Shown piece by piece: positions 1 to 8,927 of a stretch of DNA of 64,000 nucleotides. The notes under the pieces are model-generated. The model was not told where the DNA came from. It did not search any database and saw nothing but the letters and a program-made list of their open reading frames with translations. Within the stretch, counting starts at the first letter, position 1. Each line of letters begins with the position of its first letter. The stretch is from Lachnospiraceae bacterium (lineage in GTDB: Bacteria; Bacillota; Clostridia; Lachnospirales; Lachnospiraceae): NCBI GenBank assembly GCA_017542245.1, contig JAFXXN010000074.1, positions 25,057 to 89,056 on the forward strand. Direction: 5' to 3'. The position numbers and the translations under genes were made by a program.

Positions 1-1
1 A

Positions 2-238
2 CTGATGACAAGAGAAGAAAGATTAAGAGCTGAAGACATGGGCAACTATTTCCGTGTTTATGCTGACAGCAGAGATCTTAACTATGATAAGTTCTTTGTA
101 GAGGGACAGGTACAGACTCAGGCTGACGAGAGTTATACAAGCCATAATACCAGGAGACTGGATGTTGAAGGTACAATTGCTAAAATCAAGACAACTGATT
201 ATGTTCAGGAACAGATGAAATTATTGGGTATTGAATAA
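2..238 (+). CDS. capE: UDP-GlcNAc 4,6-dehydratase/5-epimerase, C-terminal end (CapE/FnlA type), partial
   Basis: This is the last 78 codons of a gene that begins before the window; the reading frame is open from base 2, so the ATG at 5 need not be the start. The visible part (YFRVYADSRDLNYDKF ... NTRRLDVEGT) resembles the C-terminal tail of the short-chain dehydrogenase that makes the first intermediate of UDP-L-FucNAc. The call rests mostly on context: capF and capG follow without a gap (the stop codon at 236-238 abuts the next ATG at 239), which is the standard capE-capF-capG order. The catalytic Rossmann domain lies outside the window and cannot be checked. Confidence 0.8.
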   Translation: MMTREERLRAEDMGNYFRVYADSRDLNYDKFFVEGQVQTQADESYTSHNTRRLDVEGTIAKIKTTDYVQEQMKLLGIE

Positions 239-1441
239 ATGAAAATACTTGTTACCGGAGCTAAAGGCTTTGTAGGGAAAAACCTTGTAGAAAACCTGAA
301 AAACATAAAAGATGGTAAGAATCGTACCAGGAGTATTTATGTTGAAGAAATATATGAATATGATATTGATTCAACCGTTGAACAGTTGGAAGAATACTGC
401 TCTGACTGTAATTTTGTTTTTAATCTTGCAGGTGTAAACAGGCCGAAAAAAACAGAAGAATTTAAAGAGGGAAATTATGGATTTGCCTCTTTATTGTTGG
501 ATACACTAAAAAAGCATGACAATAAATGTCCGGTTATGCTTTCATCTTCAATTCAGGCTACACTAATTGGAAGATATGGTGAGAGTGAATATGGCAAAAG
601 CAAGTTAATGGGAGAAGAGCTCTTCTTTGGTTATGGTAAAAACAATGGGGTTAAGGTCTTAGTATACAGATTCCCGAATCTTTTCGGAAAATGGTGCAGA
701 CCAAATTATAACAGCGCTGTTGCTACTTTCTGCAATAATATCGCTAACGATTTACCTGTACAAGTCAATGACAGAAACACACAGCTTGAACTGCTGTATA
801 TTGATGATCTGATTGAAGAAATGTTTGATGCTCTTGAAGGTAAGGAACACCATTGTGAATATGAAGGCTTAGAACCTGTTAATACAATTAGTGGTAAATA
901 TTGTTATGTGCCAATTACTCATAAGGTGACGTTAGGTGAAATAGTTGATTTCCTGTATGAATTTGAAAAACAGAGAGAAACGCTGATAATGCCTTCCATA
1001 CCTGATGGTTCATTTGTAAAAAAGCTGTATTCTACATATCTGTCATATCTGCCGGCTGACAAGACGGTTTTGAATTTCAAATCAAATGTTGATGATAGAG
1101 GAAGCTTTACAGAAGTAGTTAAAACGCTGAATTGCGGACAGTTTTCTGTCAACGTATCAAAACCGGGAATAACAAAAGGACAGCATTGGCATAACAGTAA
1201 ATGGGAAATGTTCATGGTAGTCAGCGGTAAGGCGCTGATACAGGAAAGAAAAATAGGAACTGATGAAATAAGAGAATTTACTGTAGATGGGGATCATTTA
1301 CAGGCAGTATATATGTTACCGGGATATACTCATAACATCATAAATTTAAGTGAAACAGATATTCTGATTACTTTGATGTGGGCTAATGAGTTGTTCGATA
1401 AGAATCATCCGGATACATTCTTTGAAAAGGTGGAGGACTGA
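239..1441 (+). CDS. capF: CapF/FnlB: bifunctional epimerase/reductase for UDP-L-FucNAc
   Basis: This is the second enzyme of UDP-N-acetyl-L-fucosamine synthesis. The family epimerises and then reduces the 4-keto sugar produced by CapE, using NADPH, in the cytoplasm. The 400-residue protein shows the two-domain layout typical of CapF: an N-terminal extended-SDR domain (GAKGFVGKN near residue 8, YGKSK near 120) and a C-terminal cupin domain from about 285 (GQHWHNSKWEMF, metal-binding histidines; later PGYTHNI). Length matches the family. The start directly follows the capE stop, and capG starts 2 bases after its stop, so translation is probably coupled. Confidence 0.93.
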   Translation: MKILVTGAKGFVGKNLVENLKNIKDGKNRTRSIYVEEIYEYDIDSTVEQLEEYCSDCNFVFNLAGVNRPKKTEEFKEGNYGFASLLLDTLKKHDNKCPVMLSSSIQATLIGRYGESEYGKSKLMGEELFFGYGKNNGVKVLVYRFPNLFGKWCRPNYNSAVATFCNNIANDLPVQVNDRNTQLELLYIDDLIEEMFDALEGKEHHCEYEGLEPVNTISGKYCYVPITHKVTLGEIVDFLYEFEKQRETLIMPSIPDGSFVKKLYSTYLSYLPADKTVLNFKSNVDDRGSFTEVVKTLNCGQFSVNVSKPGITKGQHWHNSKWEMFMVVSGKALIQERKIGTDEIREFTVDGDHLQAVYMLPGYTHNIINLSETDILITLMWANELFDKNHPDTFFEKVED

Positions 1442-1443
1442 TT

Positions 1444-2610
1444 ATGAAGAAAAAAGGATTTACAGATAACGGTAAACTGAAGCTGATGATTGTTGTAGGC
1501 ACCAGACCGGAAATCATCAGATTGTCAGCTGTAATTAAAAAGTGCAGACAGTATTTTGATACCTTACTTGTTCATACCGGTCAGAATTATGACTATAACC
1601 TTAACGGTGTTTTCTTCAGGGATCTGGAGCTGGATGAACCTGATTACTATCTGGATGCAGTAGGAAAAGATCTGGGAGAAACTGTTGGTAACATTATTGC
1701 CAGAAGCTATGAGCTGATGGTTGAATTAAAGCCGGAAGCTGTATTGGTATTAGGCGATACCAACAGCTGCTTAAGTGTCATTGGAGCCAAGAGACTGCAC
1801 ATTCCAGTTTTCCACATGGAGGCAGGAAACAGATGTAAGGATGAATGTCTTCCGGAAGAAACCAACAGAAGAATTGTCGATATTATTGCGGATGTCAATC
1901 TGCCATACTCTGAACATGCCAGAAGATATCTGATTGAATGCGGATTCCCTAAGGAAAGAACCTTTGTCACTGGTTCACCAATGGCAGAAGTGCTGCATGC
2001 TTATTTAGACAGAATTGAAGCATCAGACATACACGAGAAACTTGGATTACAGAAGGGAAGATACATTCTGTTGAGTGCTCACAGAGAAGAAAACATTGAC
2101 ACTGACGAAAACTTTAATTCCCTGTTTACTGCCATTAATAAAATGGCTGAAAAATATGATATGCCTGTTTTGTACAGCTGCCATCCAAGAAGTAGAAAGA
2201 AACTGGAAAACAGCGGATTCAAACTTGATCCGAGAGTAATTCAGCATGAACCTTTAGGATTTATTGATTATAACTGTCTGCAGATGAATGCGTTTGCTGT
2301 GGTCAGTGATTCAGGTACTTTACCGGAAGAATCAAGCTTCTTTACCTCAGTAGGAAAACCGTTCCCGGCAATATGTATCAGAACAAGTACCGAAAGACCT
2401 GAAGCTTTGGATAAAGCATGTTTTATCATAGCCGGAATAAGAACAGAAAGTCTGTTACAGGCAGTGGATACAGCTGTTGAGATGAACAGAAACGGTGATT
2501 ACGGTACTCCTGTTCCGGATTACATAGACGAAAATGTATCAACAAAAGTAGTTAAGATAGTACAGTCTTATACTGAAATAGTTAACAGGATGGTTTGGAG
2601 AAAGAAATAA
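1444..2610 (+). CDS. capG: CapG/FnlC: UDP-sugar 2-epimerase completing UDP-L-FucNAc
   Basis: This 388-residue enzyme belongs to the non-hydrolysing UDP-GlcNAc 2-epimerase (WecB-like) family; after CapE and CapF the family member CapG inverts C2 to give UDP-L-FucNAc. Visible marks are VGTRPEIIRLS near residue 18, HTGQNYD near 45, HMEAGNR near 120, SAHREEN near 215 and the SDSGTLPEE segment near 285 that binds the nucleotide. The short polar N-terminus (MKKKGFTDNGK) is slightly longer than usual. It lies in a tight operon between capF and the GT2-polymerase fusion, with almost no spacing. A plain WecB role making UDP-ManNAc is less likely given the two neighbours upstream. Confidence 0.92.
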   Translation: MKKKGFTDNGKLKLMIVVGTRPEIIRLSAVIKKCRQYFDTLLVHTGQNYDYNLNGVFFRDLELDEPDYYLDAVGKDLGETVGNIIARSYELMVELKPEAVLVLGDTNSCLSVIGAKRLHIPVFHMEAGNRCKDECLPEETNRRIVDIIADVNLPYSEHARRYLIECGFPKERTFVTGSPMAEVLHAYLDRIEASDIHEKLGLQKGRYILLSAHREENIDTDENFNSLFTAINKMAEKYDMPVLYSCHPRSRKKLENSGFKLDPRVIQHEPLGFIDYNCLQMNAFAVVSDSGTLPEESSFFTSVGKPFPAICIRTSTERPEALDKACFIIAGIRTESLLQAVDTAVEMNRNGDYGTPVPDYIDENVSTKVVKIVQSYTEIVNRMVWRKK

Positions 2611-2611
2611 A

Positions 2612-4678
2612 ATGCGGAAATCAGTAAGTGTCTGTATGGCTGCATATAACGGTGAGAAGTATATTGAGGAACAAATTTATTCCATACTTCCGCAGTTAAC
2701 TGAAAATGATGAGATCATTATCAGTGATGACGGTTCTACAGACAGAACATTAGAGATTATAGAAAACATTAACGACAAAAGAATTACAGTAGTTAAAGGG
2801 CAGAAAAAGGGATTTGCCTGTAATTTCTTTAATGCTATTGCTCATGCCAATAATGAGATTATTTTCCTGTGCGATCAGGATGATATATGGGCAGATAATA
2901 AGATAGTAAAAGTACTTAGTGTTTTTGACAGTAATCCGAAATGTACTACTGTAACACATGAGATGTATACGTTCCATAATGATATAAATGAAAAAGGAAA
3001 TGAATTCCCTAGGAAGTACAGAAAAGGCTTTAATTATAATGTCCTGTTCAGTTCTTACTGGGGCTGCTGCATGGCATTTAAAAAGGAGTTTATCGATAAA
3101 TTCCTGCCGGTAAATGAACCTAGACTTGCTCATGATCAGCTTATTGGACTGGCTTCAGAAAGAAACGGAAAAACAGTTGCGATTCCTGATAAGCTTTTAT
3201 ATCATCGTATGCATGATGATAACAGAACCAGTACAAAGAATTCCTTAATTGACATGATTAAGTTCAGATTTCAGATATTCAGTGAATATGAGGAATTTGA
3301 AGATACATATTATAAGAATACAGAAGAAAAGTGTCCTGAGTTTATCAATAAACTTGCAACACCTGCAATGGAGAAAATATCACAGATTCTCATATTGATA
3401 TTCATAGCTGACTGCTGCATATTTGGAGGCGGCAGATTGCTTGACTTCGGTTATCTCAGTTTCAGAATTCTTGTTTTTGGGCTGGCGTTCATCTGCAGTT
3501 TACCGTTTGTATTAAAGAACCTGAAAAGAATGTTGAGAAATCCGTTTGTTTATCTGACTATGATGTATGGCGTTGCAGTGGTAATATGGTCGGTAATAGG
3601 TTATCTATATGCTAATCCGTTAAGCTTTATCAGAAGCGATATTACCAGATATCTGTCTTTTGCCTTACTTCCTGGAATGTTGATCATATTTAATACTAAA
3701 AAGAAATTCATGAGTTTGATTGACGTGGTTTTCTATTCGTCAGTATTACTTGCTTTTGCAGCGTTGTTCATTCAGATGCTGCTGCCTAATCAGCCTGTGC
3801 AGACATTTTATAAAATACACAATTTTGTAAATGTTTATCAGCTAGGCGGATTAACAAAACTTCAGTCCGGCAGCTATCGTGTTTACTTCAGATCAGGAAT
3901 ATATACACAGGTAGCCATAATGCTGGGAATATGGAAAATGTGGAGTGCTGATAATCTGAAGAAAAAGGTCTTCATAAGTGTCTGTATGGGAATACTCGTC
4001 TTTGCCTGGATCATTTCGTATACAAGAGGTTACTGGTTTGGTTTGGCAGTATCAGTATTATTTGTCTTGGTCTGGCAGCCAAATATATTCGGAAAATGTT
4101 TCCAGGTGGCAATGTGTGCATTATTGGCATGCGCTGTTTTAATAGGTGTTTCTGCCATTAATGAAGGACAGCCGACCGTGGCAATGGAGCTGTATAACAG
4201 AGTGGCATTAACAGCTCAGCAAGCTGGCGGAAATTCATCTGAAAGTGATTATATTGATTATGACTATGAAGCAATGGTCATGAGAATAAAAACCAAGCAG
4301 ATGCATTGGGAATACATAAAGCTAAGCCCTGTATTTGGCAGAGGTTTAGGTGCTTATCTGGTTGGTTTAAGAGACGCTTCTACAACTGAATATTCTTATC
4401 TTGATGCTTTCATGAAATTTGGATTGGTTGGTTTCCCTTTCTTCCTGATGGCATATTTTGTGTTTGTCCCAAGGTTTGTTGTTCATAGGATTTATCAGCC
4501 AAAGGAAAATGTTACAAAGAGCTTTTACTCATTGGTAACTCTTATTGTTGCTGCATATATGGGCATCATTGCTACAAGCTATTCCAATCCGTTTATTGTA
4601 TCACCGCTAGGTATTTCATATCTTTTAATTGTAGATGTAGCTGTTTTCTACAGCAGGAAATTCGAAAAGGAAAACTAA
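2612..4678 (+). CDS. Glycosyltransferase family 2 fused to O-antigen polymerase/ligase-like membrane domain
   Basis: One uninterrupted 688-residue protein contains two parts. Residues 1 to about 230 are a GT-A glycosyltransferase of the rhamnosyltransferase-like group: SVCMAAYNGEKYI at the N-terminus, SDDGSTD at 38-44, and DQDDIW at 88-93 as the metal/nucleotide site. From about residue 256 the chain becomes a polytopic membrane protein with roughly ten hydrophobic segments and the SYTRGYWFGL motif near 460, which resembles the Wzy/WaaL 'SRGxWLG' signature. The second part would be the only polymerase candidate in this locus. The two activities are normally separate genes, so this is an unusual fusion joining around nucleotides 3,250-3,375. 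The acceptor and linkage are unknown. Confidence 0.85.
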   Translation: MRKSVSVCMAAYNGEKYIEEQIYSILPQLTENDEIIISDDGSTDRTLEIIENINDKRITVVKGQKKGFACNFFNAIAHANNEIIFLCDQDDIWADNKIVKVLSVFDSNPKCTTVTHEMYTFHNDINEKGNEFPRKYRKGFNYNVLFSSYWGCCMAFKKEFIDKFLPVNEPRLAHDQLIGLASERNGKTVAIPDKLLYHRMHDDNRTSTKNSLIDMIKFRFQIFSEYEEFEDTYYKNTEEKCPEFINKLATPAMEKISQILILIFIADCCIFGGGRLLDFGYLSFRILVFGLAFICSLPFVLKNLKRMLRNPFVYLTMMYGVAVVIWSVIGYLYANPLSFIRSDITRYLSFALLPGMLIIFNTKKKFMSLIDVVFYSSVLLAFAALFIQMLLPNQPVQTFYKIHNFVNVYQLGGLTKLQSGSYRVYFRSGIYTQVAIMLGIWKMWSADNLKKKVFISVCMGILVFAWIISYTRGYWFGLAVSVLFVLVWQPNIFGKCFQVAMCALLACAVLIGVSAINEGQPTVAMELYNRVALTAQQAGGNSSESDYIDYDYEAMVMRIKTKQMHWEYIKLSPVFGRGLGAYLVGLRDASTTEYSYLDAFMKFGLVGFPFFLMAYFVFVPRFVVHRIYQPKENVTKSFYSLVTLIVAAYMGIIATSYSNPFIVSPLGISYLLIVDVAVFYSRKFEKEN

Positions 4679-5485
4679 ATGAGCTGTAAAGTATATTTTG
4701 CTGTTGTTCTTTACAATGGATATATAAGTGACATAGCATCTCTTGATGTATTTATGTCTTTTTGTGATGAGGACAAGGCAAAACTTATAATACTGGATAA
4801 TTCGAGCAAGGAATACACTGATGAAAACACAGAATTACTAAATAAGAATAAATATAAAAATGTAATCTATGTTAATAATGGCGGCAATATCGGTTTAAGT
4901 AAAAGCTACAATAAAGCAATAGAAATCATTAAAGATGCAGATTGTTGGTTAATGCTGTGCGATGATGATACTCATTTTTCATATGACTACATAAATAATG
5001 TATATGAATATATAAATGGAGATTATGATTGCGATTTGATTACAGGGCTTATAACTGCTAACGGAAAAATAACATCTCCAGTCAGAAGAAATGGTGTTTT
5101 CAAAAAAGAATCAGATGTGATAAATGATTATGGTATCCATGAGAATATCTATCCGATAAACAGCGGAGTTGTAATTCATAATGTAATATTTAATAAAGTA
5201 AGATTTAATGAGACTCTGTTTCTGGACATGATAGATTATTGTTTCATGGATGATCTGATTAAGAATAAACTAAACAGATTTATTATTTTAGAAGGTGAAA
5301 TCAGTCAGAATTTCTCTTTTTCTGATACTTCTGATATAGTTGCTGTGAAAAACAGGTTCAGTATTTTTAAAAAGGATTTCAGTAATTACTGCAGAATACA
5401 GAAAAAAGATTTTATATATAAGACAACCATACTGGGAAAAAGATATTTAAGAATCAAACTTCAGGAAGTGAAGAGTAAACACTGA
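4679..5485 (+). CDS. Glycosyltransferase family 2, rhamnosyltransferase-like
   Basis: This 268-residue protein has the shape of the short GT2 family that includes rhamnosyltransferases: FAVVLYNG at the N-terminus, LDNSS near 39-43, the GGNIGLSKSYN helix start near 68 and CDDDTHF near 98 as the DxD-type site. There are no membrane segments. The ATG follows the stop of the fusion gene directly. It precedes the dTDP-rhamnose genes, which fits a role transferring a deoxy sugar, but the actual donor cannot be read from sequence. The C-terminus is short and basic (KRYLRIKLQEVKSKH). Confidence 0.82.
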   Translation: MSCKVYFAVVLYNGYISDIASLDVFMSFCDEDKAKLIILDNSSKEYTDENTELLNKNKYKNVIYVNNGGNIGLSKSYNKAIEIIKDADCWLMLCDDDTHFSYDYINNVYEYINGDYDCDLITGLITANGKITSPVRRNGVFKKESDVINDYGIHENIYPINSGVVIHNVIFNKVRFNETLFLDMIDYCFMDDLIKNKLNRFIILEGEISQNFSFSDTSDIVAVKNRFSIFKKDFSNYCRIQKKDFIYKTTILGKRYLRIKLQEVKSKH

Positions 5486-5489
5486 ATAA

Positions 5490-5515
5490 TTACAACTACT
5501 ATGATGGTAGTGTAA
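5490..5515 (+). terminator. Stem-loop between the GT2 gene and rmlA
   Basis: Arms TTACA/TGTAA and CTAC/GTAG fold around a short loop with one bulged A. No T-run follows, so it is at best a weak terminator. It lies directly upstream of the extended -10 promoter of rmlA and may separate the upstream operon from the rml genes. Confidence 0.35.
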
Positions 5516-5516
5516 C

Positions 5517-5525
5517 TGATATAAT
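5517..5525 (+). promoter_or_regulatory. Extended -10 promoter for the rml genes
   Basis: TGATATAAT is a perfect extended -10 element (TGn followed by TATAAT). No good -35 hexamer is seen 17 bases upstream, as is usual for extended -10 promoters. The predicted start of transcription is near 5,532, shortly before the ribosome-binding site AAAAGGAG (5,535-5,542) of rmlA. Confidence 0.5.
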
Positions 5526-5551
5526 GTATATGCAAAAAGGAGACATAGTAT

Positions 5552-6430
5552 ATGAAAGGCATTATCTTAGCAGGAGGAAGCGGTACAAGGCTTTACCCAT
5601 TAACAAAAGTCACAAGTAAACAATTATTACCTATTTACGACAAACCAATGATCTATTATCCGTTGAGTATTCTTATGATGGCAGGTATCAGAGAGATATT
5701 GATCATTTCTACTCCTCAGGACTTGCCTAGATTTGAAGAACTGCTTGGCGACGGCCATCAGTTTGGCGTTGAATTCAGTTATAAGGTTCAGCCTTCACCA
5801 GATGGACTGGCGCAGGCATTCATTCTGGGTGAAGAGTTCATAGGTGATGACAGCGTTGCCATGGTTTTGGGTGACAACATCTTCCATGGTCATGGCTTAA
5901 AGAAGAGACTGATTAAGGCAGCAAATAAGAAAGATGGTGCTACAGTATTTGGATACTATGTTGATGACCCTTGGAGATTTGGTGTAGTTGAATTTGACCG
6001 GAACGGTAAAGCAATTTCACTGGAAGAAAAACCAAAGGAACCTAAGAGCAATTATGCTGTTACAGGTTTATACTTCTATGATAACAGCGTTGTTGAATAT
6101 GCTAAGAACCTGAAGCCAAGTGCACGCGGTGAGCTTGAAATCACAGACTTAAACAGAATTTACCTGGAAAAGGGCAATCTGGAAGTTGAATTGTTAGGTC
6201 AGGGATTTACCTGGCTGGACACCGGTACACATGAGTCACTTGTCGATGCCACAAACTTTGTGTATACAATTGAAAAACACAGTAACAGAAAAGTCTCCTG
6301 TCCTGAAGAAATTGCATATCAGAATGGCTGGATCAACCTTGAGCAGTTGAAAGACAGATATGAAGAATTTAAGAAAAACCAGTATGGTGATTATCTGAAG
6401 GCAATCATTGACGGAAAGTATTTGGATTAA
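5552..6430 (+). CDS. rmlA: RmlA: glucose-1-phosphate thymidylyltransferase
   Basis: This cytoplasmic enzyme joins dTTP and glucose-1-phosphate to give dTDP-glucose, the entry step for both L-rhamnose and the Fuc3N branch found further downstream. The 292-residue length is normal. [11 protein letters not shown] at 8-18 is the nucleotide-binding loop, followed by the conserved [18 protein letters not shown] near 110 and EEKP near 160 are further family marks. A clear AAAAGGAG site precedes the ATG. rmlC starts right after the stop codon, followed by rmlB and rmlD. Confidence 0.97.
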   Translation: MKGIILAGGSGTRLYPLTKVTSKQLLPIYDKPMIYYPLSILMMAGIREILIISTPQDLPRFEELLGDGHQFGVEFSYKVQPSPDGLAQAFILGEEFIGDDSVAMVLGDNIFHGHGLKKRLIKAANKKDGATVFGYYVDDPWRFGVVEFDRNGKAISLEEKPKEPKSNYAVTGLYFYDNSVVEYAKNLKPSARGELEITDLNRIYLEKGNLEVELLGQGFTWLDTGTHESLVDATNFVYTIEKHSNRKVSCPEEIAYQNGWINLEQLKDRYEEFKKNQYGDYLKAIIDGKYLD

Positions 6431-6431
6431 T

Positions 6432-7007
6432 ATGAAAATAATTGAAACTGAAATAAAGGTCGTTAAAATTATTGAACCTGACTGTTATGGCGATCACAGA
6501 GGCTGGTTCATGGAAACTTACAATACTGAGAGTTTTCATAAACGGGGTATTGATAATGTGTTTGTACAGGATAATATGAGTTATTCGGCACAGAAAGGAA
6601 CTTTAAGAGGACTGCATTATCAATGTGATCCTTATTCACAGGCCAAACTCGTCAGATGTACCAGAGGAACAGTCATAGATGTAGCTGTTGATATCAGAAA
6701 AGGGTCTCCTACATATGGTAAATGGGTAAGCTGCGAATTAAGTGCAGAGAATAAGAGAATGTTCTTTATCCCAAGAGGTTTTGCCCATGGATTCCTGACA
6801 GTAACCGATGATGTTGAATTTCAATATAAGTGCGACAACTTGTATAATAAGGCATCTGAAGGTGGCATAAGATATGATGATCCTACCATTAATGTTAATT
6901 GGAGAGGATTATTAAATGGTATTGAACCGGTTTTATCTGAAAAAGATAAAAATGCACCGGCATTGGAAAAATGTAACGCAAACTTTGTATATAAGGAAGA
7001 GGAATAG
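6432..7007 (+). CDS. rmlC: RmlC: dTDP-4-dehydrorhamnose 3,5-epimerase
   Basis: RmlC double-epimerises dTDP-4-keto-6-deoxyglucose at C3 and C5. The start at 6,432 is chosen over an in-frame ATG at 6,408 because the latter would overlap rmlA and add eight residues absent from the family. The resulting 191 residues fit a cupin-fold RmlC: DHRGWFMETY near 21-30, GTLRGLHYQ with the catalytic histidine at 62, and PRGFAHGF near 114-121. The gene order A-C-B-D is one of the common arrangements. Confidence 0.96.
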   Translation: MKIIETEIKVVKIIEPDCYGDHRGWFMETYNTESFHKRGIDNVFVQDNMSYSAQKGTLRGLHYQCDPYSQAKLVRCTRGTVIDVAVDIRKGSPTYGKWVSCELSAENKRMFFIPRGFAHGFLTVTDDVEFQYKCDNLYNKASEGGIRYDDPTINVNWRGLLNGIEPVLSEKDKNAPALEKCNANFVYKEEE

Positions 7008-7012
7008 ACATT

Positions 7013-8032
7013 ATGAAAATTTTAGTAACTGGCGGAGCCGGATTTATCGGTGCTAACTTTGTTTATTATGAACTGGAACATCATCATGAGGATGAAATTG
7101 TATGTCTGGATAACCTTACTTATGCAGGTAATCTGGAAACTTTAAAAGAAGCTTTTGACAATCCAAAATTCAGATTTGTCAAAGGTGACATAGCAGACAG
7201 AGAATTTGTCTTTGATCTGTTTGAGAAAGAAAAGTTTGATATCGTTGTCAACTTTGCCGCTGAATCTCATGTTGACAGAAGTATTGAAGATCCGGAAATC
7301 TTTGTTAAGACTAATGTCATGGGTACTACTACTTTACTTGATGCAGCAAAGAAATACGGAGTTAAGAGATATCATCAAGTTTCTACCGATGAAGTATACG
7401 GTGATTTACCATTAGACAGAACTGATCTGTTCTTTACAGAAGAAACACCAATTCATACAAGTTCACCATATTCCAGTGCTAAGGCTGCTGCTGACTTATT
7501 TGTGCTGGCTTATCATAGAACTTATGGTTTACCTGTTACCATTTCTAGATGTTCAAATAACTATGGCCCATACCATTTCCCAGAAAAACTCATTCCACTG
7601 ATCATATCAAGAGCTCTGAATGATGAAACAATTCCTGTATACGGTACAGGTGAAAATGTCCGTGACTGGTTATATGTTGAAGATCACTGTTCAGCCATTG
7701 ACTTAATTATCCGCAATGGCAGAGTAGGTGAAGTTTATAACATAGGCGGACACAACGAAAGAACCAACCTTGAAGTAGTAAAAACCATCTTAAGAGCATT
7801 AGGCAAGCCTGAAACTCTTATAACATTTGTTACTGACAGAAAAGGTCATGACTTGAGATATGCGATTGATCCTACAAAGATAGAGACAGAATTAGGCTGG
7901 AAGCCTAAATATACATTTGATACTGGAATTCCTGTTACAATCGACTGGTATTTAAACCACAGAGAATGGTGGGAAAATATCATCAACGGTGAATATCAGA
8001 ATTATTACGAAAAGATGTACGGAAACAGATAA
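7013..8032 (+). CDS. rmlB: RmlB: dTDP-glucose 4,6-dehydratase
   Basis: RmlB oxidises and dehydrates dTDP-glucose to dTDP-4-keto-6-deoxyglucose, using tightly bound NAD. The 339-residue protein has the Rossmann glycine motif GGAGFIG at 7-13, the STDEVYG segment and the catalytic YSSAK at 153-157. Its product is the branch point in this locus: RmlC/RmlD take it to dTDP-L-rhamnose, while FdtA/FdtB at about 13.3-14.8 kb can take it to dTDP-Fuc3N. It starts 5 bases after rmlC. Confidence 0.97.
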   Translation: MKILVTGGAGFIGANFVYYELEHHHEDEIVCLDNLTYAGNLETLKEAFDNPKFRFVKGDIADREFVFDLFEKEKFDIVVNFAAESHVDRSIEDPEIFVKTNVMGTTTLLDAAKKYGVKRYHQVSTDEVYGDLPLDRTDLFFTEETPIHTSSPYSSAKAAADLFVLAYHRTYGLPVTISRCSNNYGPYHFPEKLIPLIISRALNDETIPVYGTGENVRDWLYVEDHCSAIDLIIRNGRVGEVYNIGGHNERTNLEVVKTILRALGKPETLITFVTDRKGHDLRYAIDPTKIETELGWKPKYTFDTGIPVTIDWYLNHREWWENIINGEYQNYYEKMYGNR

Positions 8033-8036
8033 ATAT

Positions 8037-8927
8037 ATGAGAGTATTTGTTACAGGAGTAGGCGGACAACTGGGTCATGATGTCGTTAATGAATTGTTGA
8101 AAAGAGGACATCAGCCGGTTGGCTCCGACATATTGGAATCTGTGGATCTTGGTGTTGAGTATCATCAACTGGATATAACGGATAAGGAAAGCGTTAATAG
8201 AGTAATGGCATCAGTGGAAGCTGATGCAGTTATTCATTGTGCTGCTTGGACAGCTGTTGATCTGGCTGAGGATGTAGATAAAAAAGACAAGGTTTACGCC
8301 ATTAATGTCATGGGAACGCAGAATATTGCTGAATACTGCGGAAAGAACAACATAAAAATGATGTATATTTCTACAGACTACGTCTTTAATGGTGAAGGAA
8401 CTGAACCATGGAAACCTGACTGCAGAGAGTATGCACCTTTGAATTATTACGGTGAAACCAAGCTGCATGGTGAATTGGCAGTTAAGAATAATGTTGATAA
8501 ATTCTTTATTGTCCGTATTGCCTGGGTCTTTGGTATTAATGGAAATAACTTCATTAAGACAATGCTGAAGGTTGGAAAGAAATATCCTGAGGTCAGAGTT
8601 GTCAATGACCAGATTGGAACTCCTACATATACATATGATCTGGCCAGATTATTAGTTGATATGATAGAAACAGAAAAATACGGTTATTATCATGCTACTA
8701 ATGAAGGCGGATATATTTCCTGGTATGATTTTACCTGCGAGATATACAGACAGGCCGGATATACAACTAAAGTCACCCCTGTTACTACCGAAGAATATGG
8801 ATTAAGCAAGGCAAAAAGGCCACATAATTCCAGACTGGATAAATCAAAGCTGATCGAAAATGGGTTTGAACCTCTGCCTGACTGGAAGGATGCCCTGGGC
8901 AGATATTTAAATCAACTGGAGTATTAA
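8037..8927 (+). CDS. rmlD: RmlD: dTDP-4-dehydrorhamnose reductase
   Basis: RmlD carries out the final NAD(P)H reduction to dTDP-L-rhamnose. I place the start at 8,037 (MRVFVTGVGGQLG), 4 bases after the rmlB stop; an in-frame upstream ATG at 7,989 would run inside rmlB. The 296-residue product has the GVGGQLG nucleotide motif near residue 7, STDYVF near 100 and YGETK near 125. Length and motifs are typical. Confidence 0.95.
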   Translation: MRVFVTGVGGQLGHDVVNELLKRGHQPVGSDILESVDLGVEYHQLDITDKESVNRVMASVEADAVIHCAAWTAVDLAEDVDKKDKVYAINVMGTQNIAEYCGKNNIKMMYISTDYVFNGEGTEPWKPDCREYAPLNYYGETKLHGELAVKNNVDKFFIVRIAWVFGINGNNFIKTMLKVGKKYPEVRVVNDQIGTPTYTYDLARLLVDMIETEKYGYYHATNEGGYISWYDFTCEIYRQAGYTTKVTPVTTEEYGLSKAKRPHNSRLDKSKLIENGFEPLPDWKDALGRYLNQLEY

